Shown in pieces: positions 1 through 9,929 of a DNA stretch of 64,000 nt. Position 1 is the first letter of the stretch. Every line of letters begins with the position of its first letter. The notes under the pieces were generated by a model. That model ran no database searches. It saw nothing but the letters and a program-made list of their open reading frames with translations, and was not told the DNA's origin. The stretch comes from DT-68 sp965263245. GTDB lineage: Bacteria > Bacillota_I > Bacilli_A > Mycoplasmatales > Metamycoplasmataceae. The position numbers and the translations under genes were made by a program. The DNA lies in assembly GCA_965263245.1 (NCBI GenBank), contig CBDHHR010001146.1:1-64000 (forward strand), written 5' to 3'.

Positions 1-2166
1 GATAAAAAAGCAACAATAATTTTAATTACAGATCGAAACTCTTTAGATAAACAACTGTTTGGAAGGTTTAATCAAGCTTCTAAATACCTTCATAATAAAC
101 CCGTTGAAATTGATTCAAGAAAAGACTTAATTAAAAAATTAAATGATAAAAAACACTTTGGAATTTACTTTACAACTGTTCAGAAATTTTGAAGTGAAAC
201 TGGAGTTCTTTCAAACCGAAAAGATATTTATATCTTGGTTGATGAAGCTCATAGAACTCAAAATAACATTGAAGGTAATAGAATCTTAAATAAAGAATCT
301 GAAGAGTTTATCATAAAATATGGATTTGCAAAATTTATGCGTGATGCTTTCCCAAATGCAACTTTAACCGGTTTTACCGGAACACCATTAATGAAAATTG
401 ATAAATCTACCATTGATATTTTTGGAAGTTATAATCATGTATATTCAATGAACGAGTCAGTTAGAGATAAATCAACTGTTCCAATTTATTATGAATCACG
501 TAAAGTTGATGTTCATTTAAATAAAGTTTACTTAAAAGAAATGGACCAAATTCAAAAAGATTATGCTAAAACTCTTAACATAGATGATGTTATTTCTCAA
601 CAAAAAATGAACACTTTATTAAAATCAATTCAAAGAAATAAAGTTTTAGAAGATCCAGATGTTGTAAGAGCTAAGGTTAAAGATATTTTGCTTCACTTAA
701 AAAAACGAGAAAGAGTTTTAAATGGTAAAGCAATGATTGTTGCTACTTCAAGAAAAGCAGCTTTTGAATATAAAAAACAAATTATTAATCTTGCACCGGA
801 AAGAACAAAAACAACCATTTTAGTGATGACACATAACAATAAAGATTCAAAAGAAGAAGAAAAAATGATTGTTCCTAATTGAAAACGTGATCAAGTTGCT
901 TTTGAATTTAGAAAATCCAATTCAATCTATAAAATTGCAATTGTTGTTAACATGTGACTTACAGGTTTTGATGTTCCTGATCTTGATGTTATGTACATTG
1001 ATAAAATCATAAAATATCATAACTTAATGCAAGCAATCGCTAGAGTTAACCGGGTTTTTAAAGATAAAGAATCAGGTTTAATTGTTGATTATTTAGGAAT
1101 TTGAAAAGAATTAAGTGAAGCACTAATTCAATACCAAAATAAAAATATTATAGAAATTGATATTATTCCTAAAGACATTGAAAGAGCAATGACAAAATTA
1201 ATTGATCAAATTAACGTTATGGAAAATAATTTTGTTAAAAACATTAAAAATTTTCCAAACCAAAATTCAAAGGAACAATACATTTTTATTCGTAATGCAT
1301 TAAATACAATTCTTAGTTTTAATAAACAAAAAATCAATGAGTTTATTTTAAAAAGTAGGGAAATAAAAAGGTTAACAAAAATTTGTTTTACAAAAATTGA
1401 TAAAAATCTTTTAGTAATGTCAAAAGGTATTCAAACCATTAATGCTTGATTAACTTCAAACAACACCTTAGATGATGAAAAATTAAATCTTACAATTGAA
1501 AAAATGAAAATTGCCATTGAAAAAGCAGTTGATTCAAAAGAATCAGATGTAGAAGTTAAATCTACAAACATCAATAAAGATATTAATGAGGTTGCAAAGC
1601 TTTTAGAAGAAGAAGCTGAACAAATTAGAAAAAATAATCCTCAAGTTGCAAAAAAATTATTAATAAATTCAATTAGTGCTAGAATTAACTATATTAAAAA
1701 ATTTAGACCTATTTTTGCTAAAAAAGCTTCTGATGAATTAAAAGAATTAATTAATAGAATAAATGAAGATGAAAAATTAGATGAACTTATTGAAAAATTA
1801 ATTTATTTAGCAAAAAAAATAACGAATAAACAAAACATAAATCCCGAATTTAATGATCCTCATCTTCAAGCTTTTTTTTCAATTCTTGCCGATGATGAAT
1901 ATTTAAAACGTAACAAAAATTCTGAAGTGTTAAAAAGAATTGCCAAAGAACTAATGGAAACAATTGAAACTAACATTACTGATCAATTTTATAGATCAAA
2001 AAAAGTTCAAGATAAAATTGCTGTAAAATTAAAGATTTTATTAAAAACAAAATACAATTATCCACCAGATGAACTAAAAGGGATTTCTGGAATATTAATT
2101 GATCAAATTAATCACATAATTAAAATAAACAGTGGATATTTTAGAAAAAAGAAGGAGATTGTCTAA
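1..2166 (+). CDS. hsdR: Type I restriction endonuclease subunit R (HsdR), 5' truncated by window edge
   Basis: This is the motor and nuclease subunit of a type I restriction enzyme, which translocates DNA using ATP and cuts far from the recognition site. The frame is open from base 1 to the TAA at 2164-2166 with TGA read as Trp; the N-terminal nuclease domain and Walker A lie before the window. Visible helicase landmarks are ITDRNSLDKQL near the start, the DEAH box in YILVDEAHRTQ (about residues 77-87 of the visible part), GFTGTPL (motif III region) and QAIARVNRVFKDK (motif VI). The C-terminal third is Lys/Glu-rich and helical, as expected for the part that contacts HsdM. The stop overlaps the hsdM start by one base (TAATG), so the two are translationally coupled. 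Confidence 0.95.
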
Positions 2167-3683
2167 TGAACATTAAAGATATAGAAAAAAAACTTTGGGA
2201 TGCTGCTAACCAATTAAGAGGAAACATGTCAGCGGAAGAATACATGCACATTATTTTAGGAATTTTATCTTTAAAATACATTTCTGATAGATTTGACAAA
2301 AGCAAAGAAAAAATCGAAAAACAAGGATTAAACATTGATATGTTTTCAGATAGTGAATTTTTTAGTGAATTTAACGCTTTTAAAGTACCGAAAGAATCAC
2401 ATTGAAACACAATTATGAATTATTCTCAAACTAATGAAATTGGTTTAAAAATGGATGAAGCTTTTGTTGAACTTGAAAAGAAAAATAAAATATTAAAAGG
2501 ACTTTTTAACAAAAATTACAATAAAGAAGGAATAGACCAAAATAAATTAGGTGAAGTTGTTAAAATTTTTTCTGATGAAGATTTTACAAATGCTCAAGAA
2601 GATATTATTGGAAGAATTTATGAATATTTTTTAGGAAAATTTTTTAAAGATCGTGGTCAAAAAGGTGGAGAATTTTACACTCCAAAAACAATTGTTAATT
2701 TGATTGTTAATTTGATTAAACCACTTGAAGGTTTAATTTATGATCCTTGTTGCGGAACTGGTGGTATGCTTGTTCAAGCAAAAAGATACATTGATGAAAA
2801 CGGAGGAAACATTGATAATGTTCTTGTCTATGGTCAAGAATACAACAGCATTACTTGAAAACTTGCAAAGTTAAATTTAGTTTTAAATGGTTTTCAATTA
2901 GAAGATAGATACAATAAAGGAGTACTTGGAGAAAAATCAGCTAATACATTTACAAATGATCAACATGTAAATGAAAAATTTGATTTTATAATGGCCAATC
3001 CTCCTTTTAATATGAAAAATTGGGGAAGAGAACAACTTAAGAATGATCCGCGTTGAAGTTTTGGACTACCACCTAAAAATAATGCTAATTATGCTTGACT
3101 TTCACATATAGTTTCAAAGCTTTCTTCAAAAGGAAAAGCCGGTATTGTCCTAGCTAATGGTTCTTTATCAAGCTCAGGTAAAGAAGAAGTTCAAATTAGA
3201 AAAAACATGGTTAAAGAAAATAAGGTTGATGCAATAATTACTTTACCGGACAAGTTATTTTACACAACAGGAATTCCAGCTTCTATTTGAATATTTAACA
3301 ATGATAAAAAAACAGATAAAATTTTAATGCTGGATGGTTCTCAACTTGAAGGAAAAATGATTTCTAAAAAACTAAGAGAATTATCAAAAGAAGATGTTTT
3401 AAAATTTGATCAAGAGTATTTAAAACATTTAGAAGGTAAAGATATTGAAAAAATTGGTTTTGCAAAAACCATTGATAAAAAAGAGCTAGAAGAAAATGAT
3501 TACTCTTTTGTTCCCGGTAGATATGTTGGTTTTAAAGAAGAAAAAATTGATAAAGAAAAAATCAAAAAGGAAATCAAAGAATCTAAAAAAGAACTTAAAA
3601 AATTATTTAAAGAAATTGAAAAATTAACTCCTAAAGTTGAAGAAGCAATTGATAAAGCAATTAAATTTAAAGATGAAAATTAA
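2166..3683 (+). CDS. hsdM: Type I restriction-modification methyltransferase subunit M (HsdM)
   Basis: N6-adenine methyltransferase subunit of the type I R-M complex, 505 aa, the normal length. The N-terminal helical bundle (LWDAANQLRGNMSAEEYMH) is followed by the SAM-binding motif DPCCGTGGM (about residue 195) and the catalytic NPPF motif (MANPPFNMKNW, about residue 280). The C-terminal coiled coil is very Lys/Glu-rich (KEIKESKKELKKLFKEIEK), the region that normally docks with HsdS. It starts on the ATG overlapping the hsdR stop. Four bases after its stop lies the 3' end of an hsdS gene on the opposite strand. This means that in the present arrangement no hsdS directly follows hsdM in the same direction; the nearest same-strand hsdS is at 5691. 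TGA codons are read as Trp. Confidence 0.96.
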
Positions 3684-3687
3684 ATTC

Positions 3688-4818
3688 TTAATTAATAAAT
3701 AAATCAATCATTAAAAATTTAATTTTTTTAATTTTTTGAATATTTTTTTTAATAGTTAAATAAAAATTGGAAATTTCTTGGTTAAATTTTTTGATAAAAA
3801 CTTTTAGATTTAAAATATCACTATGAGAAATATTTTTTTGAGCTGCCCCTTTTGCTTTTTTTAATAACTTTATTTTATTTATTTCTATTATTGATTTAAT
3901 TTCTAAAAAATATTTTGTTTTTAATTGAAGTGTTCTTTGATTTCCCACTCAATTTTCTTCACCAATTACATCTGCTGAACCAATTGTTCCTGATAAACCT
4001 GTTATTAAATCTCCAATATTTAATTTATTCTTTTTAAAATGATTAGATTTGTTGAATTTATCTTTGTTTTGAATATTTTTTATTGTAAAAATTTTATATT
4101 TTCCATAATCATCAATGTGTTCTTTTTTATAAGCAAAACCATTTGAATAATCGTCAATTATTTTATTTATTTTTATTTTTTCATTATTATTTGTTTGAAT
4201 ATTTTTTGAATAATTTTCAATTTTTAAAATAATATTTTTCATTATTTTTATTAAATTTTCTATTGGTTTAACAATATTTATTAAATTTTTTAAATCATCT
4301 TTTGTATTTTTAATATTATCAATTCTTACGCATTGTGAGTAATTTAAAAAAAGCTTTTCATAAGGTTTAATAATGTCTATTATTTGTTTTTGAGTTTTTA
4401 AAGATGGTAAATTTATTGTAAAATTACTTATTGTATTTATAGATAAATTTTGTTGTGCTCCGCCTATTGCTCTTTTTTTAATTTTATATGAATTTTTTAA
4501 TAAAAAATAATATAAAAATTTGTTAAAACAAATGTTTTTATAACAATTAAAAACACATATTGCTTGATTAACATACATATTTTCTCCAAGGTATCCTACT
4601 TTACCAGCAGTTGCACCATACATAGCCATTAATACAGAATTTTTTAAAAATGGGTCTTTTTTAGAATTTATTTTTTCTTTTGAAAAAGAAACATTTGCTT
4701 TTATTTCACCAGATGACAATCATTTTAAGTTTCCATTAGTTCAAAAATCTTTATTTTTTCTTGAAGGTGTAGAGCCACTTTTCATTTTAGCAATTTCCCC
4801 AAGTTTATAAATTGTCAT
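3688..4818 (-). CDS. hsdS: Type I restriction specificity subunit (HsdS), copy 1, minus strand
   Basis: DNA-recognition subunit with two target-recognition domains, 376 aa. It begins MTIYKLGEIAKMKSGSTPSR. The first TRD runs to about residue 170. A conserved central helix contains LPSLKTQKQIIDII, and a second shared block (RIDNIKNTKDDLKNL) follows; the second TRD (GLSGTIGSADVIGEEN) ends with an AQKNISHSDILNLK helix. It is convergent with hsdM (4 bp apart) and divergent from a second hsdS at 5691. The first codons and upstream DNA are part of a perfect 49-bp inverted repeat shared with that second copy (4799-4847 and 5662-5710). The conserved central helix is also shared, so inversion or recombination between the copies could swap TRDs. 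The start is fixed by the shared MTIYKLG beginning. TGA at 3949-3951 is Trp. Confidence 0.93.
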
Positions 4819-4847
4819 TAAAAAACATAAGAAAAAAACAAAAAAAT
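4799..4847. repeat. Perfect 49-bp inverted repeat, left arm (hsdS starts)
   Basis: This stretch is the exact reverse complement of 5662-5710. Each arm covers the upstream region, start codon and first codons of one hsdS gene. With the arms facing outward around the recombinase remnant, recombination between them would invert the 0.8-kb interior. Homologous recombination at the longer shared central hsdS sequences would exchange specificity domains. This matches the known logic of hsd inversion in Mycoplasma pulmonis; the role here is inferred. Confidence 0.85.
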
Positions 4848-4893
4848 GTAAGTATTTTTAACTACACTATTAAACTATATTATAAAGGAGAAA

Positions 4894-4953
4894 AATGCAA
4901 AACTACATTAATTTTTTAAAAAGAATTTATTATAGTATTCTATTAACACAATA
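4894..4953 (+). pseudogene. N-terminal remnant of a tyrosine recombinase
   Basis: A good Shine-Dalgarno (AAAGGAG at 4886-4892) precedes an ATG that opens MQNYINFLKRIYYSILLTQ and then hits TAA. The same MQNYINF start with a similar leader is found on the minus strand near 18570-18580, between the second hsdS pair. I read it as the original start of the recombinase whose catalytic part lies at 5076-5614. The two are separated by an inverted copy of the recombinase 3' end (4962-5100). The reading frame between them is lost. Confidence 0.55.
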
Positions 4954-4961
4954 AAATCTTA

Positions 4962-5100
4962 TTTTTGACATTTGTAAAAAAATATTTATAGGTAGTTTCT
5001 ATGATATTAGACTAATCCTAGTTGAAATCATTAACTATACCAATGTTCCTGGATTAGCAGCCTGGTTACATAACAATGTGTGTTGCATGGGATCTTCTTA
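4962..5100. repeat. Imperfect inverted repeat of recombinase 3' end, left arm
   Basis: About 139 bp that matches the reverse complement of 5463-5579 with small indels. The best block is the exact match around GTGTGTTGCATGGGATCTTC. The right arm is the end of the recombinase gene (catalytic H-x-x-R and Tyr region), so the left arm is a displaced, inverted copy of it that replaces recombinase N-terminal coding sequence. Confidence 0.8.
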
Positions 5101-5614
5101 AATTTAAAAATGACAGGAGTATATTTAATTTCCAAGAACTTAAGCTTTGCCGTTCAAATCCTAATAAATACATGCCAGTTTTTTCTAAATCTGGTTTTTA
5201 TTTAAAAAAACTAATGATTTATCAAAATATAAAAATGTTATTATTCGTTTTTTATTTGAAACAGGAATAAGAGTTTCCGAAATTCATAATATTTTAGAAA
5301 TCAAAAATAAAACAATCGTTGTTAAAGGTAAAGGATCTAAAATTAGAGAAATTTTTCACAATAACGAAACCACAAAATTGTTGAAAAAAGTTGATTTTAC
5401 AACTAAAACATTAAGGATTTGAACCAAAGAAGTTCTTGGAAAAAAATATACTCCTCATTCGATAAGAAGATCCCATGCAACACACATGTTACTAAGAGGT
5501 GCTAATCCAAAAATAGTAATGATTCAACTAGGACATTCTAAAATAGAAACTACCTATAAATATTTACAAATGTCAAAAAAAGATAATTTAAAAATATATA
5601 ATAAATTTTTTTAA
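5076..5614 (+). pseudogene. Tyrosine recombinase (Xer/HvsR-like), truncated and frameshifted
   Basis: Catalytic half of a phage-integrase-family site-specific recombinase. Visible catalytic elements are the first Arg in FETGIRVSE, the box HSIRRSHATHM (H-x-x-R) and LGHSKIETTYKYLQM with the nucleophile Tyr. Upstream, NPNKYMPVFSKSGFYLKK fits the start of the catalytic domain. However, the frame that carries it (beginning at 5076) differs from the frame of the catalytic motifs. The switch falls in the seven-A run at 5204-5210, where one more A would restore the frame. The N-terminal domain is missing, replaced by the inverted repeat 4962-5100. Its position between two opposed hsdS genes suggests it once drove hsdS inversion. 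It is either decayed or switched by the A-run. Confidence 0.75.
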
Positions 5615-5661
5615 AATAATTATTTTTTAAATCTTATATATAAAAATTATTAAAAATCTTA

Positions 5662-5710
5662 ATTTTTTTGTTTTTTTCTTATGTTTTTTAATGACAATTT
5701 ATAAACTTGG
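5662..5710. repeat. Perfect 49-bp inverted repeat, right arm (hsdS starts)
   Basis: Exact reverse complement of 4799-4847. It includes the ATG at 5691 and the first codons of hsdS copy 2. See the left arm for interpretation. Confidence 0.85.
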
Positions 5711-6803
5711 AGATTGTTTTGAAATAATTTCAGGTAGAAAAAATATTTCTAAAAAAGGTAAAACAATTGTTGTAGGTTCTGGAGGAATTTTTGGAACAAC
5801 AAGTGATAAAGAAACTTATAATGGTTATACATTTTCTTTACCAAGAAAAGGAACAATGAAAATATTTCAATATAATCAATCTATTTTTAATGTTGATACA
5901 GCTTTTCTAGTTGGAAATAACAAAAATAATAAAATTATTAAAAAGTATTTATTTTATTTTTTTAAAAATTATAATAATTGAAAAAACATAATAAACGGTT
6001 CTACAAGACCTGCAACAAGAATTTCTGATTGAAAAAAACTTTCAATAAATATTCCATCTTTAAAAACACAAAAACAAATAATAGACATTATTGAACCTTA
6101 TGAAAAGTTTTTTTTAAATTATTCACGATGTTTAAGAATTGACAATATTAAAAATACAAAAGATGATTTAAAAAATTTAATAGAAATTATTGAACCATTT
6201 GAAATAGGAATTAAATCTATTGAAAAAATTACCTTTATGTTAAAGATCATTAGAACAAAGATTTATAAAGCTACTATATTTAAAAACATGAAATTACGTG
6301 ACATTGCAACTGCAAAATCAGGTAAACAACCACCACTTTCTGAGCACATAAATACAAGTAATAAAAAATACATAAGATTCATACAAAACCGTGATTATTC
6401 AAATTATAAAACTAAAAGCTACATTTCATTGAATTTTAAGGGTACAAAAGTTGATGAAATGGATATTGTTATTGATAAATACGGTGAACCAGGTCAAATG
6501 AGATATGGTATTCGTGGTTTTATTAATGTTGCTATGTTAAAAATCATTCCTTTTAAAAAGAATTATAAAGAATCCATAAGGAATCATTTTGAAAATGAGA
6601 TCCTTCTAAAATGACTTAAAAGGTCTAGTCAAGCATCAACAAGAGCATCTCTTAATTGGAATTTTCTAAAAACATTGAACATCGGTTTATCAAATAATGA
6701 TGAATTATTATCATTATTCATTTTGCTTGAGTTAAAATTTAAGGAAATTAATCATGTAATGAAAGGTATTAAAAGTAAGATCATCAAAATATTAATTAAA
6801 TAA
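5691..6803 (+). CDS. hsdS: Type I restriction specificity subunit (HsdS), copy 2, plus strand
   Basis: 370-aa specificity subunit in one open frame with TGA as Trp. It shares the MTIYKLG beginning with copy 1 and then diverges at once (DCFEIISGRKNISKKG), showing a different first TRD. The conserved centre LKTQKQIIDIIEPYEK and RIDNIKNTKDDLKNL is nearly identical to copy 1. The second TRD contains RFIQNRDYSNY and GEPGQMRYGIRGF, ending with STRASLNWNFLKTLNI. It is in the same direction as hsdR-hsdM but 2 kb away, with its own upstream AT-rich region. Intact; the two S copies would give the enzyme two different DNA specificities. Confidence 0.93.
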
Positions 6804-6898
6804 CACAAAAATAAAGTTGAATGTTCATTTAAAAAATTACTATAATAAATTAGCCTCTTAAAAGTGGACTCATTAAATTAATAAAACTATTAATTAAA

Positions 6899-6955
6899 TA
6901 AAAAATATTCTTAAAATAATTATTTTATTATCAAATAACTTTTTAAGAATATTTA
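6899..6955. terminator. AT-rich hairpin between hsdS copy 2 and nrdI
   Basis: AAATATTCTTAAAA is matched about 30 bases later by TTTTAAGAATATTT, giving a long A/T stem in the gap between two convergent genes. It could terminate transcription from both sides. The stem contains almost no G/C, so strength is uncertain. Confidence 0.5.
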
Positions 6956-6974
6956 TACAAAAAAATTATTTATT

Positions 6975-7418
6975 TCAAAATTCTTTTAATATTTCTCTTG
7001 TTTTTTCAACATCTTCTTTTGTTCCTGATAATTCAAGTTGAAATAAAAGAGGAACATTTAATTTTTTAGATAATATTGGTCCAGCAAGAGCAAAAGTATC
7101 ATTAAAATTTGTGTTTCCAGTAGCAATAACACCACTACATAAATCTCTATTTTCTTTTACGTTTAAAAATTTAATAACTGACTTAGGAATGGCATTACTT
7201 GTAAATTCTCCTCCACCACTATAAGTAGGACAAATAATTACATAGTTTGAATCAACTTTTATTGTTTCTTTTTCATGAGAAATAGGAATACGATTATTTT
7301 TAAAACCTAACTTATCAATAAATCTCTTTGTGTTATTAGTGCTTGAAGAAAAATATACAACATGAATTTCTCCAGTGGGTCTTTTTATATTTTTTTTAAA
7401 ATAAACATCTTTGTGCAT
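6975..7418 (-). CDS. nrdI: Flavodoxin-like ribonucleotide reductase activator NrdI
   Basis: Small FMN flavoprotein, 147 aa, that supplies an oxidant to NrdF during radical generation. The N-terminal strand and phosphate loop HVVYFSSSTNNTKRF (residues about 18-32) is the FMN site, followed by YVIICPTYSGGG and GVIATGNTNFNDTF, all typical of NrdI. The correct start is the ATG at 7418, which overlaps the nrdF stop as TAATG. A TTG four codons upstream is less likely. It is the last gene of thyA-folA-nrdF-nrdI. Its presence beside a metal-site-substituted NrdF (next entry) fits the class Ie mechanism, which is known to need NrdI. Confidence 0.95.
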   Translation of the reverse strand: MHKDVYFKKNIKRPTGEIHVVYFSSSTNNTKRFIDKLGFKNNRIPISHEKETIKVDSNYVIICPTYSGGGEFTSNAIPKSVIKFLNVKENRDLCSGVIATGNTNFNDTFALAGPILSKKLNVPLLFQLELSGTKEDVEKTREILKEF

Positions 7419-8440
7419 TAAAATTCTCAATCAGAATCTTCAGTTTTTTCAAAGTTACCCATTACGTATGAAGAACCATTTCCTGAGAAAAAATCATGGT
7501 TTTCATCAGCTCTTGATGATAGTTGAGCAAACACTTCAGGAGAAATTTTAGTTTCTTCAACTGAAAAAGGAGATTCATAACCTAAGTTTTGTAAAAATTT
7601 ACCAGCATTATACAAGCTAAATCTAATAGCATCTTCTGCAATATTAAACCCTTTATAAAGTTCTTTTAAATATTTTTTTTCTAAATCAATTAGTTTATAT
7701 AAAAGATCAAAAACAAACTTTTTAATTTCTTTTTGTTTTGCTTCAGGTAATTTAGCAACTTTTTTTTGAAATTTGTAACCTGAATAATAATTATGAATAA
7801 CTTTATCTCTTAAAATTAATCTAATAATGTCACTAGTGTTTGGCATTTGACCTCTTGCAGATAAATAAAATGGAAGATAAAAACCACCATATAGTAAAAA
7901 TCCTGGCATTAAGGCAGCTGCAACTTTAGATTTAATGGGATCTTTACCAGTGTAGTAAGGAATTAACTCTTTTGCTCTTTTTTGTAAGCTCTCACAATTT
8001 ACAACTCATTCGTGGGCGTTTTCAATTTCAGTACTTGAACATAAAGTAGAAAAAATTGTTCCGTATGATCTAGCATGAACTCCCACCATAAATGCAAAAT
8101 TTGAATAAATAACTTGTTCATGATCTGTTAGTGAATAAGGTATTTGTTCAATATCTCCAACTGTTGCTTGAATTGTGTCTAGTAAAGTCAAACCAGTAAA
8201 AGTTTTGGTTACTAATTTTTTTCATTTATCATCCATTTTGTGTCATGAAGGTAAATCGTTTGAAACAGGAATTTTTTCTGGTAGTCAAAAATTTTGTGTA
8301 ATTCTGTTTCATACTTCTAGATCTTTTGGATCATCAATAACGTTTCAATTAACTGATCTTAAATTTCCTTTAAAACTATTTTTCGCAAATCCAATTGGCG
8401 AAAATGAGTTTTGATAGTATTTTTGGTTATTGTTTTTCAT
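7418..8440 (-). CDS. nrdF: Ribonucleotide reductase small subunit NrdF, metal-free class Ie (VPK) type
   Basis: Beta subunit of ribonucleotide reductase, 340 aa, ending DSDWEF, the tail that docks on NrdE. Comparing with class Ib NrdF, Asp88 (LTLLD) and His122 and His216 are kept, but three metal-ligand glutamates are replaced. Val119 is in FMVGVHARSY, Pro179 in LMPGFLLYGG, and Lys213 in RDKVIHNYY. This V/P/K triad is the signature of class Ie NrdF, described in Mollicutes and some streptococci, which works without metal using a modified tyrosine (DOPA) radical; the matching Tyr is Tyr126. It starts at ATG 8440 behind a strong AGAGGAG. It lies 51 bp after folA and overlaps nrdI by one base. 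nrdE is not adjacent but 15 kb away on the other strand. Confidence 0.96.
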
Positions 8441-8491
8441 GTTTTTCTCCTCTTAATTTAATTTTAATATTATTTTCTTTTTGCTTTATTT

Positions 8492-8944
8492 TTATTTTGT
8501 GTATTTATAAACATTAAATTCTTCATACTCTTTAAATAGAGTTTTTTTGTAACTACATAAATCAATTTTTAAATATACATTACCCTGATATTCTTTTTTA
8601 ATTTCAGAAATATAAATTTCTTTTGCGTGTTTATAAAATTGTTCATATATTGATTTACCTCCACAAATAAAGATAATTTTTTTTGAGTTTTGAAAATTTT
8701 CTAACACCCAATTAAAATTATTGATTGTTTTATCTCCAAGGTTTTTTTGACTTTTAGACAAAACAATTGTTTTTCTATTTTTTAATTTTTTTGGTAATCC
8801 TAAAAAAGTTTTCTCTCCCATTAATATATATTTATTTAAAGTCATTTTTTTAAAAAAAATTAATTCTTCTTTAATGTTCCAAGGTAAATAATAGTCTTTC
8901 CCAATTAGATCACTTTTTGTTTTTGCTACAATCAATTTGATCAT
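8492..8944 (-). CDS. folA: Dihydrofolate reductase
   Basis: 150 aa. Reduces dihydrofolate produced by thymidylate synthase. The visible order of DHFR landmarks is an N-terminal strand MIKLIVAKTKSDLIGKDYYLPW (with substrate-pocket residues), ILMGEKTFLGLP (NADPH/folate binding region, the usual MGRKTxxSxP), KTIVLSKSQ and FICGGKSIYEQF (usual GGxxxY). It is somewhat divergent but full length. The ATG overlaps the thyA stop as TAATG, so ThyA and FolA are coupled. This is logical because ThyA consumes the methylene-folate and releases dihydrofolate. SD-like sequence lies within the end of thyA. Confidence 0.9.
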   Translation of the reverse strand: MIKLIVAKTKSDLIGKDYYLPWNIKEELIFFKKMTLNKYILMGEKTFLGLPKKLKNRKTIVLSKSQKNLGDKTINNFNWVLENFQNSKKIIFICGGKSIYEQFYKHAKEIYISEIKKEYQGNVYLKIDLCSYKKTLFKEYEEFNVYKYTK

Positions 8945-9810
8945 TATACTGCCACCTTTGCTTTAATGCTAGGATGATAAATATAATTTTTTAATTGAAT
9001 GTCATTATACTTAAAGTCTTCAATGTTTTTAATTTTTTTATTTAAAATCAATTTTGGAAGTTTTAAAGGTTTTCTTTTGAGTTGTTTTTCAACTTGTTCT
9101 AAATGATTTAAGTAAATGTGAGCATCACCTGTAGTGTGGACAAATTCTCCAACTTTTAAGTTTGTAACATGAGCAATCATGTGGGTAAGTAAAGAATAAG
9201 AAGCTATGTTGAAGGGAACACCTAAGAACGCATCTGCTGATCTTTGATACAGTTGACAAGAGAGTTTTTTATCATTGACATAAAATTGTACAAAGGCATG
9301 ACAAGGTGGAAGCGCCATATTATCAATTTCTTTAGGATTTCAAGCATTAAGAATTAACCTCCGAGAATTTGGGTTTTTTTTAATGTTGTTAATCAATTTT
9401 GCAAGTTGATCAACACCTTCAAAATTTCTTCATTGTTTGCCATAAATAGGTCCTAAATCTCCATGTTTTTTGCTAAACTTAGTAGATTCTTTAATTTTAC
9501 TTATAAATTCTTCTAAAGATTCACCGTTATAATCACTTGATTTTTTAAATTCTTCATAAGGTCATTCATTTCAAATGCGAACATCATTATCTACTAAATA
9601 TTTAATGTTAGTATCACCTTTAATAAATCATAATAATTCATAAACTATTGATTTAAAATGAACCTTTTTAGTTGTAAGTAAAGGAAAACCATTTTTTAAA
9701 TCATATTTTGTTTGAGAGCCAAAAATAGAAATGGTACCAACACCAGTTCTATCATTTTTATTAAGACCATTTTCTTTAATATGTTTTAGCAGTTCGAGAT
9801 ATTTTTTCAT
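8944..9810 (-). CDS. thyA: Thymidylate synthase ThyA
   Basis: Converts dUMP to dTMP with methylene-tetrahydrofolate, 288 aa, close to the family norm. Landmarks: NDRTGVGTISIFGSQ near the N-terminus, YGKQWRNFEG, the catalytic Cys in ALPPCHAFVQFYV, the dUMP phosphate and pocket segment QLYQRSADAFLGVPFNIASY, and HIYLNHLEQ. It is the first gene of the minus-strand thyA-folA-nrdF-nrdI operon. A TATAAT-like box lies about 36 bp upstream (9846-9851). TGA codons in the middle of the gene are Trp (for example LLWFIKGDTN, VRIWNEW). Confidence 0.97.
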
Positions 9811-9845
9811 ATTTTTTTACTATCTAATTTTTGAATAATTAAAAA

Positions 9846-9851
9846 ATTATA
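9846..9851 (-). promoter_or_regulatory. -10 box of the thyA-folA-nrdFI operon
   Basis: TATAAT on the minus strand, preceded by TG-rich and T-rich sequence, about 36 bases from the thyA ATG. No clear -35 box; mollicute promoters often rely on the -10 box. Confidence 0.5.
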
Positions 9852-9929
9852 TACCAAAGACAAAAAATTTAATTTGTTTGTTTTTAAAAAATAACAAATA
9901 AATTATTAATAATATAAAAATAATTTTTA

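Noticed and set aside
2141..2410. Minus-strand 89-aa ORF over the hsdR/hsdM junction
   Set aside because: Shadow of the conserved HsdM N-terminus.
5076..5270. Independent 64-aa protein gene
   Set aside because: It is the out-of-frame N-terminal piece of the recombinase catalytic domain, joined to the rest through the A7 run.
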